Shown here: piece by piece, positions 25,736-36,174 of the stretch
Numbering within the stretch: the first letter of the stretch is position 1
Layout: every line of letters begins with the position of its first letter
Source of the DNA: Planktothrix rubescens CCAP 1459/22
GTDB lineage: Bacteria > Cyanobacteriota > Cyanobacteriia > Cyanobacteriales > Microcoleaceae
Assembly (NCBI GenBank): GCA_904830895.1
Contig: LR882958.1
Coordinates: 4,483,501 to 4,547,500 of the forward strand
DNA: 64,000 bases
Direction of reading: 5' to 3'
Translations under genes and position numbers: made by a program
Notes under the pieces: model-generated
The model's database searches: none
What the model was told of the DNA's origin: nothing
The model's input: the letters and a program-made list of their open reading frames with translations, nothing else

Positions 25736-25767
25736 AAAAAACGCCCCCCTTTCGGAGAGCGTCTTTT
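25736..25767 (-). terminator. psbA terminator
   Basis: On the minus strand a GACGCTCTCC/GGGGGGCGTT stem with a GAAA loop is followed by a T-run. It lies 20 bp past the psbA stop, in the right place for intrinsic termination. The opposite strand also has T's after the stem, so nadK may use it too. Confidence 0.8.
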
Positions 25768-25786
25768 GTATTATTTAGGTTAAAAA

Positions 25787-26869
25787 TTAACCATTGATTT
25801 GAGGAGCAATCAAAGCCACAGGAGCAGATTCACCAGAAGCTAAGTCTAAGGGGAAGTTGTGAGCGTTGCGCTCGTGCATTACTTCCATACCTAGGTTAGC
25901 GCGGTTTAACACATCAGCCCAGGTATTGATCACGCGACCGGTAGAGTCGATGATTGACTGGTTGAAGTTGAAACCGTTCAGGTTGAATGCCATGGTGGAC
26001 ACACCTAAAGCGGTGAACCAAATTCCGATGACAGGCCATGCGCCTAACAGGAAGTGTAAGCTACGGCTGTTGTTGAAGCTGGCATATTGGAAGATTAAAC
26101 GACCAAAGTAACCGTGGGCTGCAACGATGTTGTAGGTTTCTTCTTCTTGACCGAATTTGTAACCGTAGTTTTGTGACTCGGTTTCGGTGGTTTCACGAAC
26201 TAAGGAAGAGGTAACTAAAGAACCGTGCATGGCGGAGAATAAACTACCACCAAAAACTCCAGCAACTCCTAACATATGGAAGGGGTGCATTAAGATGTTG
26301 TGTTCGGCTTGGAACACTAACATGAAGTTGAAGGTTCCAGAGATACCTAAAGGCATACCATCAGAGAATGAACCTTGACCGATGGGGTAGATCAGGAACA
26401 CGGCGGCTGCTGCTGCAACTGGTGCAGAGTAGGCGACGCAGATCCAAGGACGCATCCCTAAACGGTAGGAGAGTTCCCATTCCCGTCCCATGTAGCACAG
26501 AATCCCAATCAGGAAGTGGAAAATCACTAACTGGTAAGGGCCTCCGTTGTACAGCCACTCATCTAAGCTGGCTGCTTCCCAAATGGGGTAGAAGTGTAAA
26601 CCGATGGCGTTAGAGGAAGGAACAACTGCACCGGAGATGATGTTGTTTCCGTATAACAGCGAACCAGCTACGGGTTCACGGATACCATCGATGTCTACGG
26701 GGGGAGCCGCGACGAAGGCGACGATGTAGCAGATGGTGGCGGTTAATAAGGTGGGGATCATCAGGACTCCGAACCAACCGATATAAATGCGGTTGTTGGT
26801 GGATGTCACCCAGTTACAGAACCGTTCCCAGATGGAGGCGCTTTCGCGCTGCTGAATCGTGGTTGTCAT
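25787..26869 (-). CDS. psbA: Photosystem II reaction-centre protein D1
   Basis: A 360-residue D1 with five membrane helices. It holds the residues of the oxygen-evolving centre and plastoquinone site, including the C-terminal NFPLDLASG with the processing site before the last 16 residues ([16 protein letters not shown]). Residue 130 is Glu (MGREWE), the variant associated with high-light D1 isoforms; standard forms in some species carry Gln. This may be one member of a psbA family; only one copy is here. Promoter-like elements lie upstream and a terminator downstream. Confidence 0.98.
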   Translation of the reverse strand: MTTTIQQRESASIWERFCNWVTSTNNRIYIGWFGVLMIPTLLTATICYIVAFVAAPPVDIDGIREPVAGSLLYGNNIISGAVVPSSNAIGLHFYPIWEAASLDEWLYNGGPYQLVIFHFLIGILCYMGREWELSYRLGMRPWICVAYSAPVAAAAAVFLIYPIGQGSFSDGMPLGISGTFNFMLVFQAEHNILMHPFHMLGVAGVFGGSLFSAMHGSLVTSSLVRETTETESQNYGYKFGQEEETYNIVAAHGYFGRLIFQYASFNNSRSLHFLLGAWPVIGIWFTALGVSTMAFNLNGFNFNQSIIDSTGRVINTWADVLNRANLGMEVMHERNAHNFPLDLASGESAPVALIAPQING

Positions 26870-26932
26870 GTTAGGTATGTATTGCTATGTATTTGTCGAG
26901 GTTCGTCGGTAGTTGTTTTTCTACCTTGATTA

Positions 26933-26964
26933 CTAATATGACACAGATGATTGCGTTTTGTAAA
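26933..26964 (-). promoter_or_regulatory. Putative psbA promoter
   Basis: On the minus strand TTTACA (26959-26964) is followed after 18 nt by CATATT, or after 20 nt by TATTAG, about 65-70 bp before the psbA ATG. Position and TTTACA element fit cyanobacterial psbA promoters, but the -10 match is weak and no transcription start is known. Confidence 0.4.
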
Positions 26965-27064
26965 GAGGTTTTAATAAAATTTTTCCCAATCTATGTAATC
27001 AGGAAATCTTATATTTTGATTTCTGCTATATCGGGGTGGGGCGAGATTGCCTCGCCCAAAGAGT

Positions 27065-27454
<390 letters not shown>

Positions 27455-27513
27455 TTAGCTGAGGTATTTAGACAATTTAGGAGATATTAACAATTTTCTA
27501 TACAGAGCTACGC

Positions 27514-27534
27514 TACGCATGGCGCATCTGCGTA
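27514..27534. repeat. Short inverted repeat TACGCA...TGCGTA
   Basis: Part of a sequence reading GCTACGCTACGCATGGCGCA just upstream of the carboxypeptidase gene. It can fold into a small hairpin. Similar GCTACGC-rich strings recur in cyanobacterial intergenic DNA (general knowledge). No regulatory role can be assigned. Confidence 0.35.
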
Positions 27535-27585
27535 AGTCCTGTTCCATGTAATACTGGTTTGTTTGATAGTGTTTAGCATTTGAAT

Positions 27586-28896
27586 ATGATTGATATTTTG
27601 AGTTCGGGATTAGTTAGTGTTTGGTTGCAAATGGCGGGGATGGATCGGGCGGAACTCAATAATTCTGTATTGGAGAACTTGGAAACGGAGTTATCTCAGG
27701 TGGTGTTTCCCCAACAGCCTGATCCCGTTGCAGAAGCAGTGGTACAGCAATATTTGAATCGGTTATCGGCTAAGGGACTTTCCCAGGATGTCCAGGGGGT
27801 TTGGGTACAGTCAAGTTGGGTTCCTTTGGCGAAAAATTCCGGCACTACACCCCTGCCAGCCGCTTCTCTAACGAAGATAGCGACTTCCTTGGCATCCCTC
27901 CAGGTTTGGCCCCCTGAACATCGGTTTGAGACGATTCTAGGGGTGACTGGGCCAATTGTTGGGGGGGTGGTACAGGGAGATTTAGTAGTTACGGGGAATG
28001 GTGATCCGTTTTTTATTTGGGAAGAAGCGATCGCTTTGGGAAATAGTTTAAATCAAATGGGAATTCGCGGGGTTGCGGGTAATTTAATTATTACGGATCG
28101 TTTTTATATGAATTATGAAGTTGATCCGATGAAAGTGGGTCAATTATTAAAAGAGGCATTTAATTCCCAATCTTGGAAGGAAGAAATTATTGGTCAGCAT
28201 TCTCGGATGACACCGGGAACCGCTAAACCTCAAGTTGTGATTTCAGGAAATATTATTGCTCAAACTGGGGCTGTGAATTCAACCCCAATTATTCGTCATC
28301 AGTCTTTAGCTTTAGTTGAAATTATTAAACAAATGAATATTTATAGTAATAATCTCATGGCTGAAATTTTAGCAGCTAATGTGGGCGGGGCTGCGAATGT
28401 TAGACAATTAGCATCACAAGCGGCGGGAGTTCCCATAGATGAAATTCGGTTAATTAATGGTTCGGGTTTAGAACCGGAAAATCAAATTTCTCCGAGGGCA
28501 GTTGTCGGAATGTTTATGGCTTTAGCTCGATATTTACAAGATACAAATCTTACCGTTGCTGACTTATTTCCGATTGCTGGAATTGATACCCAAGGCACAT
28601 TAGAAGATCGAAAAATTCCGGTTTATACTCCTGTTAAAACCGGAACATTATCAGATGTCAGTGCCTTAGCAGGAGTTCTACCAACCCGTGACCGAGGTTT
28701 AGTTTGGTTTGCTATTATTAATCGAGGCACAAATTTAGATGGGTTAAGAGCAGATCAGGATTTATTGTTACAGCAATTAGTGAGTAAATGGGGTTCTCCT
28801 GATAGCTTACCGGAATTAATTCAACCACATATTGATGGTCGTCGTCCGGGTATTGGTGATTCAAATCGCAATCAGATTTTAGTACAAACACCTTAA
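27586..28896 (+). CDS. D-alanyl-D-alanine carboxypeptidase/endopeptidase (S13/PBP4 type)
   Basis: A 436-residue protein with ATG at 27586 (the TTG six bases earlier is less likely). The three penicillin-binding motifs are present in order: SxxK in PAASLTKIA, SxN in SNNLMAEIL, and KTG in VKTGTLSDVSALAG. The family trims or cleaves peptidoglycan cross-links in the periplasm, which requires export. Its N-terminus (MIDILSSGLVSVWLQMAGM) is only weakly signal-like, so the true export signal is uncertain. It lies upstream of a structured repeat. Confidence 0.92.
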   Translation: MIDILSSGLVSVWLQMAGMDRAELNNSVLENLETELSQVVFPQQPDPVAEAVVQQYLNRLSAKGLSQDVQGVWVQSSWVPLAKNSGTTPLPAASLTKIATSLASLQVWPPEHRFETILGVTGPIVGGVVQGDLVVTGNGDPFFIWEEAIALGNSLNQMGIRGVAGNLIITDRFYMNYEVDPMKVGQLLKEAFNSQSWKEEIIGQHSRMTPGTAKPQVVISGNIIAQTGAVNSTPIIRHQSLALVEIIKQMNIYSNNLMAEILAANVGGAANVRQLASQAAGVPIDEIRLINGSGLEPENQISPRAVVGMFMALARYLQDTNLTVADLFPIAGIDTQGTLEDRKIPVYTPVKTGTLSDVSALAGVLPTRDRGLVWFAIINRGTNLDGLRADQDLLLQQLVSKWGSPDSLPELIQPHIDGRRPGIGDSNRNQILVQTP

Positions 28897-29017
28897 TTTT
28901 TCCTCGTTCCAATGCTCTGCATTGGAATGCTAATTTTGAGGCTCTGCCTCAAATTATAACAGGAGGCAGAGCCTCCTTAATATCATTTCTAGGTAGAACC
29001 TAGAAACGAGGGAAAAA
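28897..29017. repeat. Multi-hairpin repeat element with terminal inverted repeats (MITE-like)
   Basis: The ends are inverted repeats (TTTTTCCTCGTT and AACGAGGGAAAAA). Inside are four small hairpins in series: CCAATGCTCTGCATTGG, GAGGCTCTGCCTC, AGGAGGCAGAGCCTCCT and CTAGGTAGAACCTAG. The whole is about 121 bp and could fold into a cross-like structure. The GGCAGAGCC core is common in filamentous cyanobacterial intergenic repeats (general knowledge). No transposase is encoded, so it would be non-autonomous. Confidence 0.75.
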
Positions 29018-29105
29018 TCGTCCCAACGTATTCGGTAACATCTGTAAATCAATTAGGATTAATTTCTTTCATAAACTTCCTATAAAAAATTTATAAGAAG
29101 TTTTT

Positions 29106-29726
29106 TCAATTTTCACCATACTTGATAAAAGCAGCTTTCCATCCACTCGGAGGAGGCCAATCTACACCTATTATTTCTAGGTCTTTTCTTGTCCATCCTC
29201 CTTTAGAAGTTTGCAAAGAATTAACTAATTTTTCTCTGGCTTCTGGAGTAATAGGAAGTTCTAATTTTTTTTGTTTTTCTACTAATTGTGAAGGAATTTG
29301 ATCAGGATTTACTTTTTTAGTGTTTTCTGTATCAGGATTTCTTGACCACGAATATAATCCTGTTTCTTGATCGAATGTAAAGTGAATTCCTTTAGCTTTT
29401 AACCGCTTGCGATGGCTATGGTTATAGACTCCAAAATCAACGCAAGTAAGATAAATATCTTTTAAATCATTCAAATATTGATTATCAACTATTTCTTCTG
29501 AGGGAATAATTTCAAAAACTTGGAAAACAAAATTTTCTTTGCCATACTTAATAACATCTTTAACTAGGGATAGATTGCCAGGATTGCCATTATTTTCAAA
29601 GGCACGAGCATGATTTTTATAAGCATTATATAAATTGGTTGTTTGACCGATATAAAATTTTTTTGTCAATTGATTAATAATTCCATAAATTCCGGGTTGA
29701 CGAGGAATTTTGTGTTGAGGACTCAT
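29106..29726 (-). CDS. GIY-YIG nuclease-family protein
   Basis: A 206-residue protein. Residues ~10-100 form a GIY-YIG domain: GIYGIINQLTKKFYIGQTTN, followed by YKNHARAF with the usual helix. A C-terminal part (~115-206) has DNA-binding-like character, with SKGGWTRKDLEIIGVDWPPPSGW resembling segments of GIY-YIG proteins from phage or homing enzymes. The family nicks or cuts DNA. The second YIG Tyr and a conserved Arg/Glu are not all assignable by eye. It sits beside a DNA methyltransferase on the same strand, so it may be the restriction half of a modification system, but that is inference. Confidence 0.75.
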   Translation of the reverse strand: MSPQHKIPRQPGIYGIINQLTKKFYIGQTTNLYNAYKNHARAFENNGNPGNLSLVKDVIKYGKENFVFQVFEIIPSEEIVDNQYLNDLKDIYLTCVDFGVYNHSHRKRLKAKGIHFTFDQETGLYSWSRNPDTENTKKVNPDQIPSQLVEKQKKLELPITPEAREKLVNSLQTSKGGWTRKDLEIIGVDWPPPSGWKAAFIKYGEN

Positions 29727-29799
29727 TGTTAAATAGCTTTAATCTATACCTACAAGAATAATAATAACTTAAAAAGTGGCTTTAGTGGGTTTAAACTGA

Positions 29800-30609
29800 T
29801 CAATAATGATTTTGTATTCTTTGAGTTGCAATTTCACAATATTCGGGTTTAATTTCAAAACCAATTACCTGACGATTTAAACTTAAAGCTGCGATCGCAG
29901 TTGTTCCAGAACCCAAAAAAGGATCTATAATTAAATCTCCCTCATAAGAAGATGCTTTAATAATCCGATCGATAACAGTAATAGGAAATTGTGCCGGATG
30001 AGAAGTTCGTTCTTTAGATGCGCGATTTTTACCGGATGTTACTTTAGGAAATGACCAAACATCCGTCGGATTTTTTCCTAATGGATTAACTTTAATTTTA
30101 CCATTTTTCTTTTGATTCGGATATTTGACATTAGGATCTCGAATATCATCTAAATTAAAAATATAATTATTAGGATCTTTGACATACCAGAGAAATTTTT
30201 CGTTTCGAGGTGAAAAGAATTTTTTTCCAGCAACTCCTGCTCCATAATTCTAAATAATTTCTTGAATCAAATAAAAAGGTATTTTATCCCATAGTAAATA
30301 AGGAATCGGAATTGCCTTAGCAACACCAGGAATAGAAGTATAACCTAAGTTTAACCAAAATGCCCCATTAGGATTAGTTACTCGATAAATTTCTTGAATC
30401 CATTCTATACACCAGCTTAAATACTGATTGAGAGGCAGACATTCTTCATATTCTTTCCCAATATTATAAGGAGGACTTGTAACAGTTAATTGTAAGCTAT
30501 CAGAAGGGATCTTTTTTAAGACTTCTAAGCAATCTAAATTATAAATCAAGCAATTATTTGATTTATAATAAGGTTCACCCAAAATTTCAATCACTTCAGT
30601 TAAATTCAT
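29800..30609 (-). pseudogene. Beta-class DNA methyltransferase interrupted by one TAG codon
   Basis: The frame from ATG 30609 to TGA 29800-29802 is continuous except for a single TAG at 30250-30252 (codon 120). The N-terminal part holds motif IV TSPPYNIG at residues 44-51. The C-terminal part holds motif I DPFLGSGTTA near the end, the order of beta-class N4-cytosine or N6-adenine methylases. Reading across, IQEII-stop-NYGAGVAGKKFF is normal protein, and the family usually has Trp there (TGG to TAG is one base). A 119-residue fragment would be inactive. Alternatives are a sequencing error or suppression. Confidence 0.85.
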
Positions 30610-30805
30610 TTTTTGCCTTGAGGATATAGAAAAAATTGAATCAATCTAATTATAGCAAAATAATTAAATTTTGTATCAAAAGCAGTAATGATTTTTCTAA
30701 AATATGCTAAGCTTGTTTATATATATGGCGACTGCATCACGTTACAAAAGCCATGGAAAACCCCATGCTTACATTATGACTTGTTTGGGAACTTAGTTAT
30801 AGATT

Positions 30806-31108
30806 TTAATTAAAATTAATCTGTTGTAAATCTAACTCTTTTTCAAAAATTTCATCAATAGGTAACATTTGACCCTGAACAGTCATAAATTTATGATCTT
30901 TTGTCGCTCGAATAACTGAACCATCTTCTAGGCAATATTCAAAAACTTCTTGTTCACCTCGATGATGCCATTGAGCAATCGGTTGAGTATAGACATAACC
31001 CTGATTATTAACAGTATAAACTGTACATTCTATTTTTTCCTTAACAATTTTACCGATGGGCATTAACCCATATTCAACAGTCAAAATTTCTGTATCATAA
31101 CTTAAACA
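30806..31108 (-). other. Split DnaE intein, N-terminal half (IntN)
   Basis: 100 residues ending dnaE-N, beginning [19 protein letters not shown]. Block B is ATKDHKF (the TxxH-type Thr/His region). The 31106-31108 codon is the splice Cys. The host sequence before it is FAEY, the standard DnaE split point. Homologous to the Nostoc- and Synechocystis-type IntN, which associates with IntC from the separate C-terminal gene for trans-splicing. Confidence 0.95.
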
Positions 31109-34100
31109 ATACTCCGCGAATTGAACCATTTGCTCAAATAACTTTTCTGCCAATTTTTGCACGACTCCATTTTTGGTTGCACCGTCAATAAAGAGTTCCC
31201 TTTGCTTCTGCATTTCTTCTGCTTTCTTTTTACCCATACAGTTGTGGGCAATAAAATTATTAGCAATAAAATTATGAGTTTCAGGAATGCTTAAATCAAA
31301 CACTTCTTCTTTGCCTATATACTCAATTCCAACAATTTCATCCCAAAAAACATCCGATTCCGCGATCGCTTTTAATTGGTCATTTTGAAATGCAATCGCA
31401 AAATTTTCTACACGATGACGAGATAGACTACGAGAGGGTGTTTTCTGGAAATTTAAACCAGAAGACATAGTACCCCTTGCCACTCCCACAGTCTGATCAA
31501 TTTTATCCCATGTCATCCTAGTTGCTTTTTTTGCCTGAGCAATTAATGTAATAACTTCCGGTGGAATTGTATGTTTTGATTGATTTTGAGCATCTGATAT
31601 ATTACTTTGATTCGTAATCGGGATAGTTTTGGCTAAACCCACGCGATCGCCAATTTCAAAGGACTTTAATGGTTGCCATCCTAAGACTGTATAGAAAAGA
31701 TGATCGTCAGTGGCTTTAATTTGGTGATTCGTTTTCGTGGTAATTTGCCAAATATCCCGAACTCCATTCGGATGAATTTCCGTGATTGGTTTTTGAGTAA
31801 TTTTTTGAGTATTAAGATTAAGAGAAAAGACTTTTCTACCTAACCAATATTCAGGAGATTGTGCAATTTCTTTTAAGGAAACTAAGTTTCCGGTAGCAGC
31901 ATCTAAAATTTGCGTAGATCCACTCAAACATCGGCGAAGAATATCCGCTTGACCTAAAGAATAGCCCGCTAAATCTTGAGCTAATCTCATAATTTGTTCT
32001 TGAAAACATAAAATTCCATAGGTTTCTTTTAAAATTGGCTCTAACAGTGGATGATCATATCTAATTTCATCCCGTCCATGTTTACGATCAATAAATTGGG
32101 GAATTAAACCCGCATCTAACGGCCCCGGACGATACAGTGCTAAAATAGAAGAAATATCATCTAAACAGGAAGGTTTGAGTTTTTTAACAATATCTATCAT
32201 CCCAGAAGATTCTAACTGAAAGATGCCATCTAAATCTCCTTTTTCTAGTAATTTATAGGTTTTTAGCACATCTTCAGGTAACTTTTTATGGGTTTTATAG
32301 GCATCTTGGGCTTTTCTTTCGATATCAGAAGGCAGTTTTTCGGGATCAATTTTATAGCCATATATTTCTTCAATATAATTAACGGCTTTTTGAATCATGG
32401 TTAAATTTCTTAACCCTAAAAAATCCATTTTTAATAGCCCAACGGCTTCTAAATCCTCCATATAATATTGAGTAATTACCGCCCCATCATTATTGCGTTG
32501 TAACGGAACAATTTCATCTAAAGACTGTTTAGAAATCACCACCCCTGCCGCATGAACTCCGAAGGTTTTATTAGTTCCTTCAATCCGAATTGCCATATCT
32601 AACCATTGTTTAACTTTAATTGTTCCCACTTCATCCCCAGCATCATTATGAATAGCAACATCTTCATTATCATAGGCTTCTTTGAATTCTGGCGCGGGAC
32701 TTTGATCGGAAATCATCACTTTCAAACGGGCTGGTTTTCCCCGTGAAACCGGAATTAATTTCGCCATTTTATCCGAATTTTTATAGGAAATTCCTAATAC
32801 CCGGGCGACATCTTTTAACACAGCTTTAGAAGTCATGCGGTTAAAAGTAATAATTTGGGCTACCTTATCGTCTCCATATTTATCAGTAACATATTTAATC
32901 ATTTCATCTCGTCTTTCAATACAGAAATCCGTATCAATATCAGGCATAGATTTCCGTTCAGGATTTAAAAATCTTTCAAATAATAAACCATGATAAACCG
33001 GATCAATATTAGTGATTTTTAAAGCATAAGCTACTAATGATCCCGCAGCCGAACCTCGTCCTGGCCCGACGGCAATATTGTTATCTCTGGCAAATTTAAT
33101 ATAATCCCAAACCACCAAAAAGTAAGTCGAAAAACCCATCTGTTGCATCATTTTAAGCTCATATTCTAAGCGCTCTTTATAAACAGGTTTAATCTCGCTT
33201 CTGGTTTTAGCATTCATTCTTTGTAGTAACCCTTTCCAGGTAACTTCTTCTAAGTAAGTATCCGCCGTATGATCGGGTGGAATTGGATAGTCAGGGATAC
33301 GAGGTTCTCCCAAAATGCCCTTATAGGGTTCAACTTTATTAGCAACTTCTACGGTATTATTAATCGCTTCTTGAATGATATCATTAGGTAGGTGATCTTG
33401 AAACAATTGCCCCATTTCTTCGGCAGATTTTAAATATTCTGTACCGCTATAGCGCATCCTTTTTTCTTCACTAATTAATTTTTGGGTATTAATACAAAGT
33501 AACGCATCATGGGCTTCCACATCATTACAGGAGATAAAATGGGAGTCATTTGTAGCGACAATTTTAATGTTTAATTCTTGACTAATTTTAACAATTTCAA
33601 CGTTTACCATCCGATCTTCTGGAGAACCATGATCTTGAATTTCTAAATAAAAATCTTCTCCAAATACCCTTTGATACCATTGAGCGACTTCCCGCGCGAC
33701 ATCATAACGCCCTTGTAAAATTGCTTGGGGAATTTCTCCCCCTAAACAAGCACTGGTAACAATTAACCCTTCGTGATATTGTTCTAATAGTTCTTTATTG
33801 ATACAGGGACGTGCAAAAATGCCTTTTCCTTGAAACCCTTCCAGGTGTGAAATAGTGGTTAATTTAACTAAGTTTTTATAGCCTTGGCTATTTTTAGCTA
33901 AGACCACTTGATGATATTTTCTTCGTTTCTTATTCTTCTCATCCTGAACTTTAACATCACCATTAATCACATACATCTCATTGCCAATAATGGGTTTTAT
34001 TCCTTTATTTCGGCAGGTTTTAATTAACTCAATCGCCCCATACATAACGCCGTGATCGGTGATAGCGATCGCAGACATTCCTAACTCTAATGCTCGGTCA

Positions 34101-34174
34101 ATTAATTGGGGTAATTGTGATGCCCCATCCAGTAAACTATAATCACTATGAATATGTAAACCTACAAAAGACAT
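30806..34174 (-). CDS. dnaE: DNA polymerase III alpha subunit, N-terminal half with two inteins
   Basis: A 1122-residue precursor. It starts with the PHP domain ([19 protein letters not shown]). The polymerase core follows: [16 protein letters not shown] and the catalytic [12 protein letters not shown]. At residue 749 a cis-acting mini-intein (749-978) interrupts [14 protein letters not shown]. After 44 host residues (979-1022), the split-intein N-half begins at C1023 ([14 protein letters not shown]) and runs to the end. The protein must splice in cis and then join to a dnaE-C product encoded elsewhere to make the full replicase. No such gene is in this window. Start ATG lies 46 bp from the divergent menD start. 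Confidence 0.96.
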   Translation of the reverse strand: MSFVGLHIHSDYSLLDGASQLPQLIDRALELGMSAIAITDHGVMYGAIELIKTCRNKGIKPIIGNEMYVINGDVKVQDEKNKKRRKYHQVVLAKNSQGYKNLVKLTTISHLEGFQGKGIFARPCINKELLEQYHEGLIVTSACLGGEIPQAILQGRYDVAREVAQWYQRVFGEDFYLEIQDHGSPEDRMVNVEIVKISQELNIKIVATNDSHFISCNDVEAHDALLCINTQKLISEEKRMRYSGTEYLKSAEEMGQLFQDHLPNDIIQEAINNTVEVANKVEPYKGILGEPRIPDYPIPPDHTADTYLEEVTWKGLLQRMNAKTRSEIKPVYKERLEYELKMMQQMGFSTYFLVVWDYIKFARDNNIAVGPGRGSAAGSLVAYALKITNIDPVYHGLLFERFLNPERKSMPDIDTDFCIERRDEMIKYVTDKYGDDKVAQIITFNRMTSKAVLKDVARVLGISYKNSDKMAKLIPVSRGKPARLKVMISDQSPAPEFKEAYDNEDVAIHNDAGDEVGTIKVKQWLDMAIRIEGTNKTFGVHAAGVVISKQSLDEIVPLQRNNDGAVITQYYMEDLEAVGLLKMDFLGLRNLTMIQKAVNYIEEIYGYKIDPEKLPSDIERKAQDAYKTHKKLPEDVLKTYKLLEKGDLDGIFQLESSGMIDIVKKLKPSCLDDISSILALYRPGPLDAGLIPQFIDRKHGRDEIRYDHPLLEPILKETYGILCFQEQIMRLAQDLAGYSLGQADILRRCLSGSTQILDAATGNLVSLKEIAQSPEYWLGRKVFSLNLNTQKITQKPITEIHPNGVRDIWQITTKTNHQIKATDDHLFYTVLGWQPLKSFEIGDRVGLAKTIPITNQSNISDAQNQSKHTIPPEVITLIAQAKKATRMTWDKIDQTVGVARGTMSSGLNFQKTPSRSLSRHRVENFAIAFQNDQLKAIAESDVFWDEIVGIEYIGKEEVFDLSIPETHNFIANNFIAHNCMGKKKAEEMQKQRELFIDGATKNGVVQKLAEKLFEQMVQFAEYCLSYDTEILTVEYGLMPIGKIVKEKIECTVYTVNNQGYVYTQPIAQWHHRGEQEVFEYCLEDGSVIRATKDHKFMTVQGQMLPIDEIFEKELDLQQINFN
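31241..31930 (-). other. Cis-splicing mini-intein in dnaE
   Basis: 230 residues from C749 ([15 protein letters not shown]) to N978 (FIAHN), followed by Cys as +1 residue (CMGKKK). Block A is the N-terminal Cys with SGSTQIL, block B is KATDDHLF, block F is [15 protein letters not shown] and block G is FIAHN-C. No LAGLIDADG homing-nuclease motifs occur in the ~90-residue middle part, so it appears to be a mini-intein. The normal host residue here is Ala ([12 protein letters not shown]); the Cys at +1 replaces it. Confidence 0.93.
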
Positions 34175-34220
34175 GGTTGAGTTCCTTAGTTAAATTAAAC
34201 TTAAAATTAATTCAGATAAA

Positions 34221-35984
34221 ATGATTGACTTCCGTAATATTAACACAGTTTGGGCTTCTGTATTAGTAGAAACTTTGGCCCAATTAGGATTAAAAACTGC
34301 TATTCTTTGTCCCGGTTCCCGTTCTACCCCTTTAACTATTGCTTTTGCTCAACATTATAGCATTGAAACTATCCCAATTTTAGATGAACGTTCGGCTGCT
34401 TTTTTTGCCCTAGGAATTGCCAAAAAATCGGGTTTACCGACGGTTTTAGTTTGCACTTCTGGAACCGCAGGAGCTAATTTTTATCCTGCTATTATAGAAG
34501 CTAAAGAAAGTCGAGTTCCTCTATTGATTTTAACCGCAGATCGCCCCCCTGAATTACGAGATTGTCATGCAGGACAAACAATTGATCAAGTTAGATTATA
34601 TAATAATTATCCCAACTTTCAAACCGAATTAAGCATCCCCAGTTTGGATTTAGGATTGTTAGGTTATTTGCGACAAACCTTAATTTATGCTTGGGAGCGA
34701 TCGCAATTTCCTATTTCCGGCGTTGTCCATCTGAATATTCCCTTTCGCGATCCTTTACACCCGGTATTTCAACCAGAAACAGAAGCATTAAAAGCCATAT
34801 TTCCTGATGATTTTTTTGCTAAAATAAATCTATCAAAAACTCAAATTTTCTCTAATATTGATATATCTAATTATTTGAAACTATGGTATAATTATTCTCA
34901 AGGAATTATTGTTGCCGGAGTAGCTCAACCTGAAAATCCAGAGGTTTATTGTCAAGCGATCGCCCATCTTTCTCAGCACTTAAATTATCCCGTTTTAGCC
35001 GAGGGATTATCCCCCGTCAGGAATTATTATAACCTCAATCCCTATTTAATTTCAACTTATGATTTAATTCTGAGAAATTCAACCTTAGCGGAAAAACTCG
35101 CCCCGGAAGTGGTGATTCAAGTTGGAGATTTACCCACCAGTAAAACCCTGAGAAATTGGTTAGAACAACAACAACCAGATTGTTTTATCCTAGATCCTAG
35201 TTATCAAAACCTAGATGGATTACATGGAAAAACTACCCATCTCAGGATATCAATAGAACAACTATCAAAACAAATTGATCCAGCTAAATATCCTAAACAA
35301 ATTCATTTAGATCAATCTAATTTATATGCTAATTATTGGTATGAATTAGAAACTCAATCCAGAAATAATATTGATAAAAAACTAAATCTAACTCAATCAT
35401 TGATAGAACCCAAAGCCGCTTGGTTACTCTCTCAAATTCTACCTAAAAATACACCAATTTTTATTTCTAATAGTATGCCCGTGAGGGATGTAGAGTTTTT
35501 TTGGTGTCCGAATAATTTAAACATTCAACCCTTTTTTAATCGAGGGGCAAATGGGATTGATGGAACCCTATCAACTGCTTTAGGAATTGCCCATCATCAG
35601 CAAAGCAGTATTTTATTAACGGGGGATTTAGCCTTACTTCATGATACCAATGGATTTTTAATCAGAAATAAATTTATCGGACATTTAACTATTATTTTAA
35701 TTAATAATAATGGCGGGGGAATTTTTGAAATGTTGCCAATTTCTCAATTTGATCCTCCCTTTGAGGAATATTTTACTACCCCTCAAAATATTAATTTTGC
35801 TCAATTAGCAGTAACCTATAATATTGAGTATGAACAAATCCAATCTTGGGAACAACTGCAACAAAAATTAAATCCTCTCCCCCAAACAGGTATTAGAATC
35901 TTAGAAATACCAACAAATCGTAAAACTGATACCCAATGGCGACAAAAATATTTAAAACAACTCGCAGAAGGGTTAACTTTTTAG
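34221..35984 (+). CDS. menD: SEPHCHC synthase (MenD), phylloquinone pathway
   Basis: A 587-residue thiamine-diphosphate enzyme that makes 2-succinyl-5-enolpyruvyl-6-hydroxy-3-cyclohexene-1-carboxylate. In cyanobacteria this leads to phylloquinone of photosystem I. Features: LCPGSRSTPLTIAFA, DERSAAFFALGIAKKSG, TSGTAGANFYPA, AGQTIDQ, and the TPP-binding ILLTGDLALLHDTNGF with NNNGGGIFEMLP. Divergent from dnaE across 46 bp; a shared promoter zone is likely. Confidence 0.96.
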   Translation: MIDFRNINTVWASVLVETLAQLGLKTAILCPGSRSTPLTIAFAQHYSIETIPILDERSAAFFALGIAKKSGLPTVLVCTSGTAGANFYPAIIEAKESRVPLLILTADRPPELRDCHAGQTIDQVRLYNNYPNFQTELSIPSLDLGLLGYLRQTLIYAWERSQFPISGVVHLNIPFRDPLHPVFQPETEALKAIFPDDFFAKINLSKTQIFSNIDISNYLKLWYNYSQGIIVAGVAQPENPEVYCQAIAHLSQHLNYPVLAEGLSPVRNYYNLNPYLISTYDLILRNSTLAEKLAPEVVIQVGDLPTSKTLRNWLEQQQPDCFILDPSYQNLDGLHGKTTHLRISIEQLSKQIDPAKYPKQIHLDQSNLYANYWYELETQSRNNIDKKLNLTQSLIEPKAAWLLSQILPKNTPIFISNSMPVRDVEFFWCPNNLNIQPFFNRGANGIDGTLSTALGIAHHQQSSILLTGDLALLHDTNGFLIRNKFIGHLTIILINNNGGGIFEMLPISQFDPPFEEYFTTPQNINFAQLAVTYNIEYEQIQSWEQLQQKLNPLPQTGIRILEIPTNRKTDTQWRQKYLKQLAEGLTF

Positions 35985-36174
35985 AAATCCAGTTTATTAA
36001 GTTGCCAAACTCTCCTACGTTTTGTTATTTTCTCCTTTATGCTATAATTAGGTAATTGGAATTTAGCAATTTTGGTGATCGCTCGTTATTAACTATTAAT
36101 CAAGATCCCTACCTTCTTTAATTCTCCACATCACCCCCCTCTCTACTGCTTTCCATCTACCTCAAACATAAATT

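Noticed and set aside
26187-26613. Plus-strand frames opposite psbA
   Set aside because: They are antisense shadows of the highly conserved, strongly codon-biased psbA gene.
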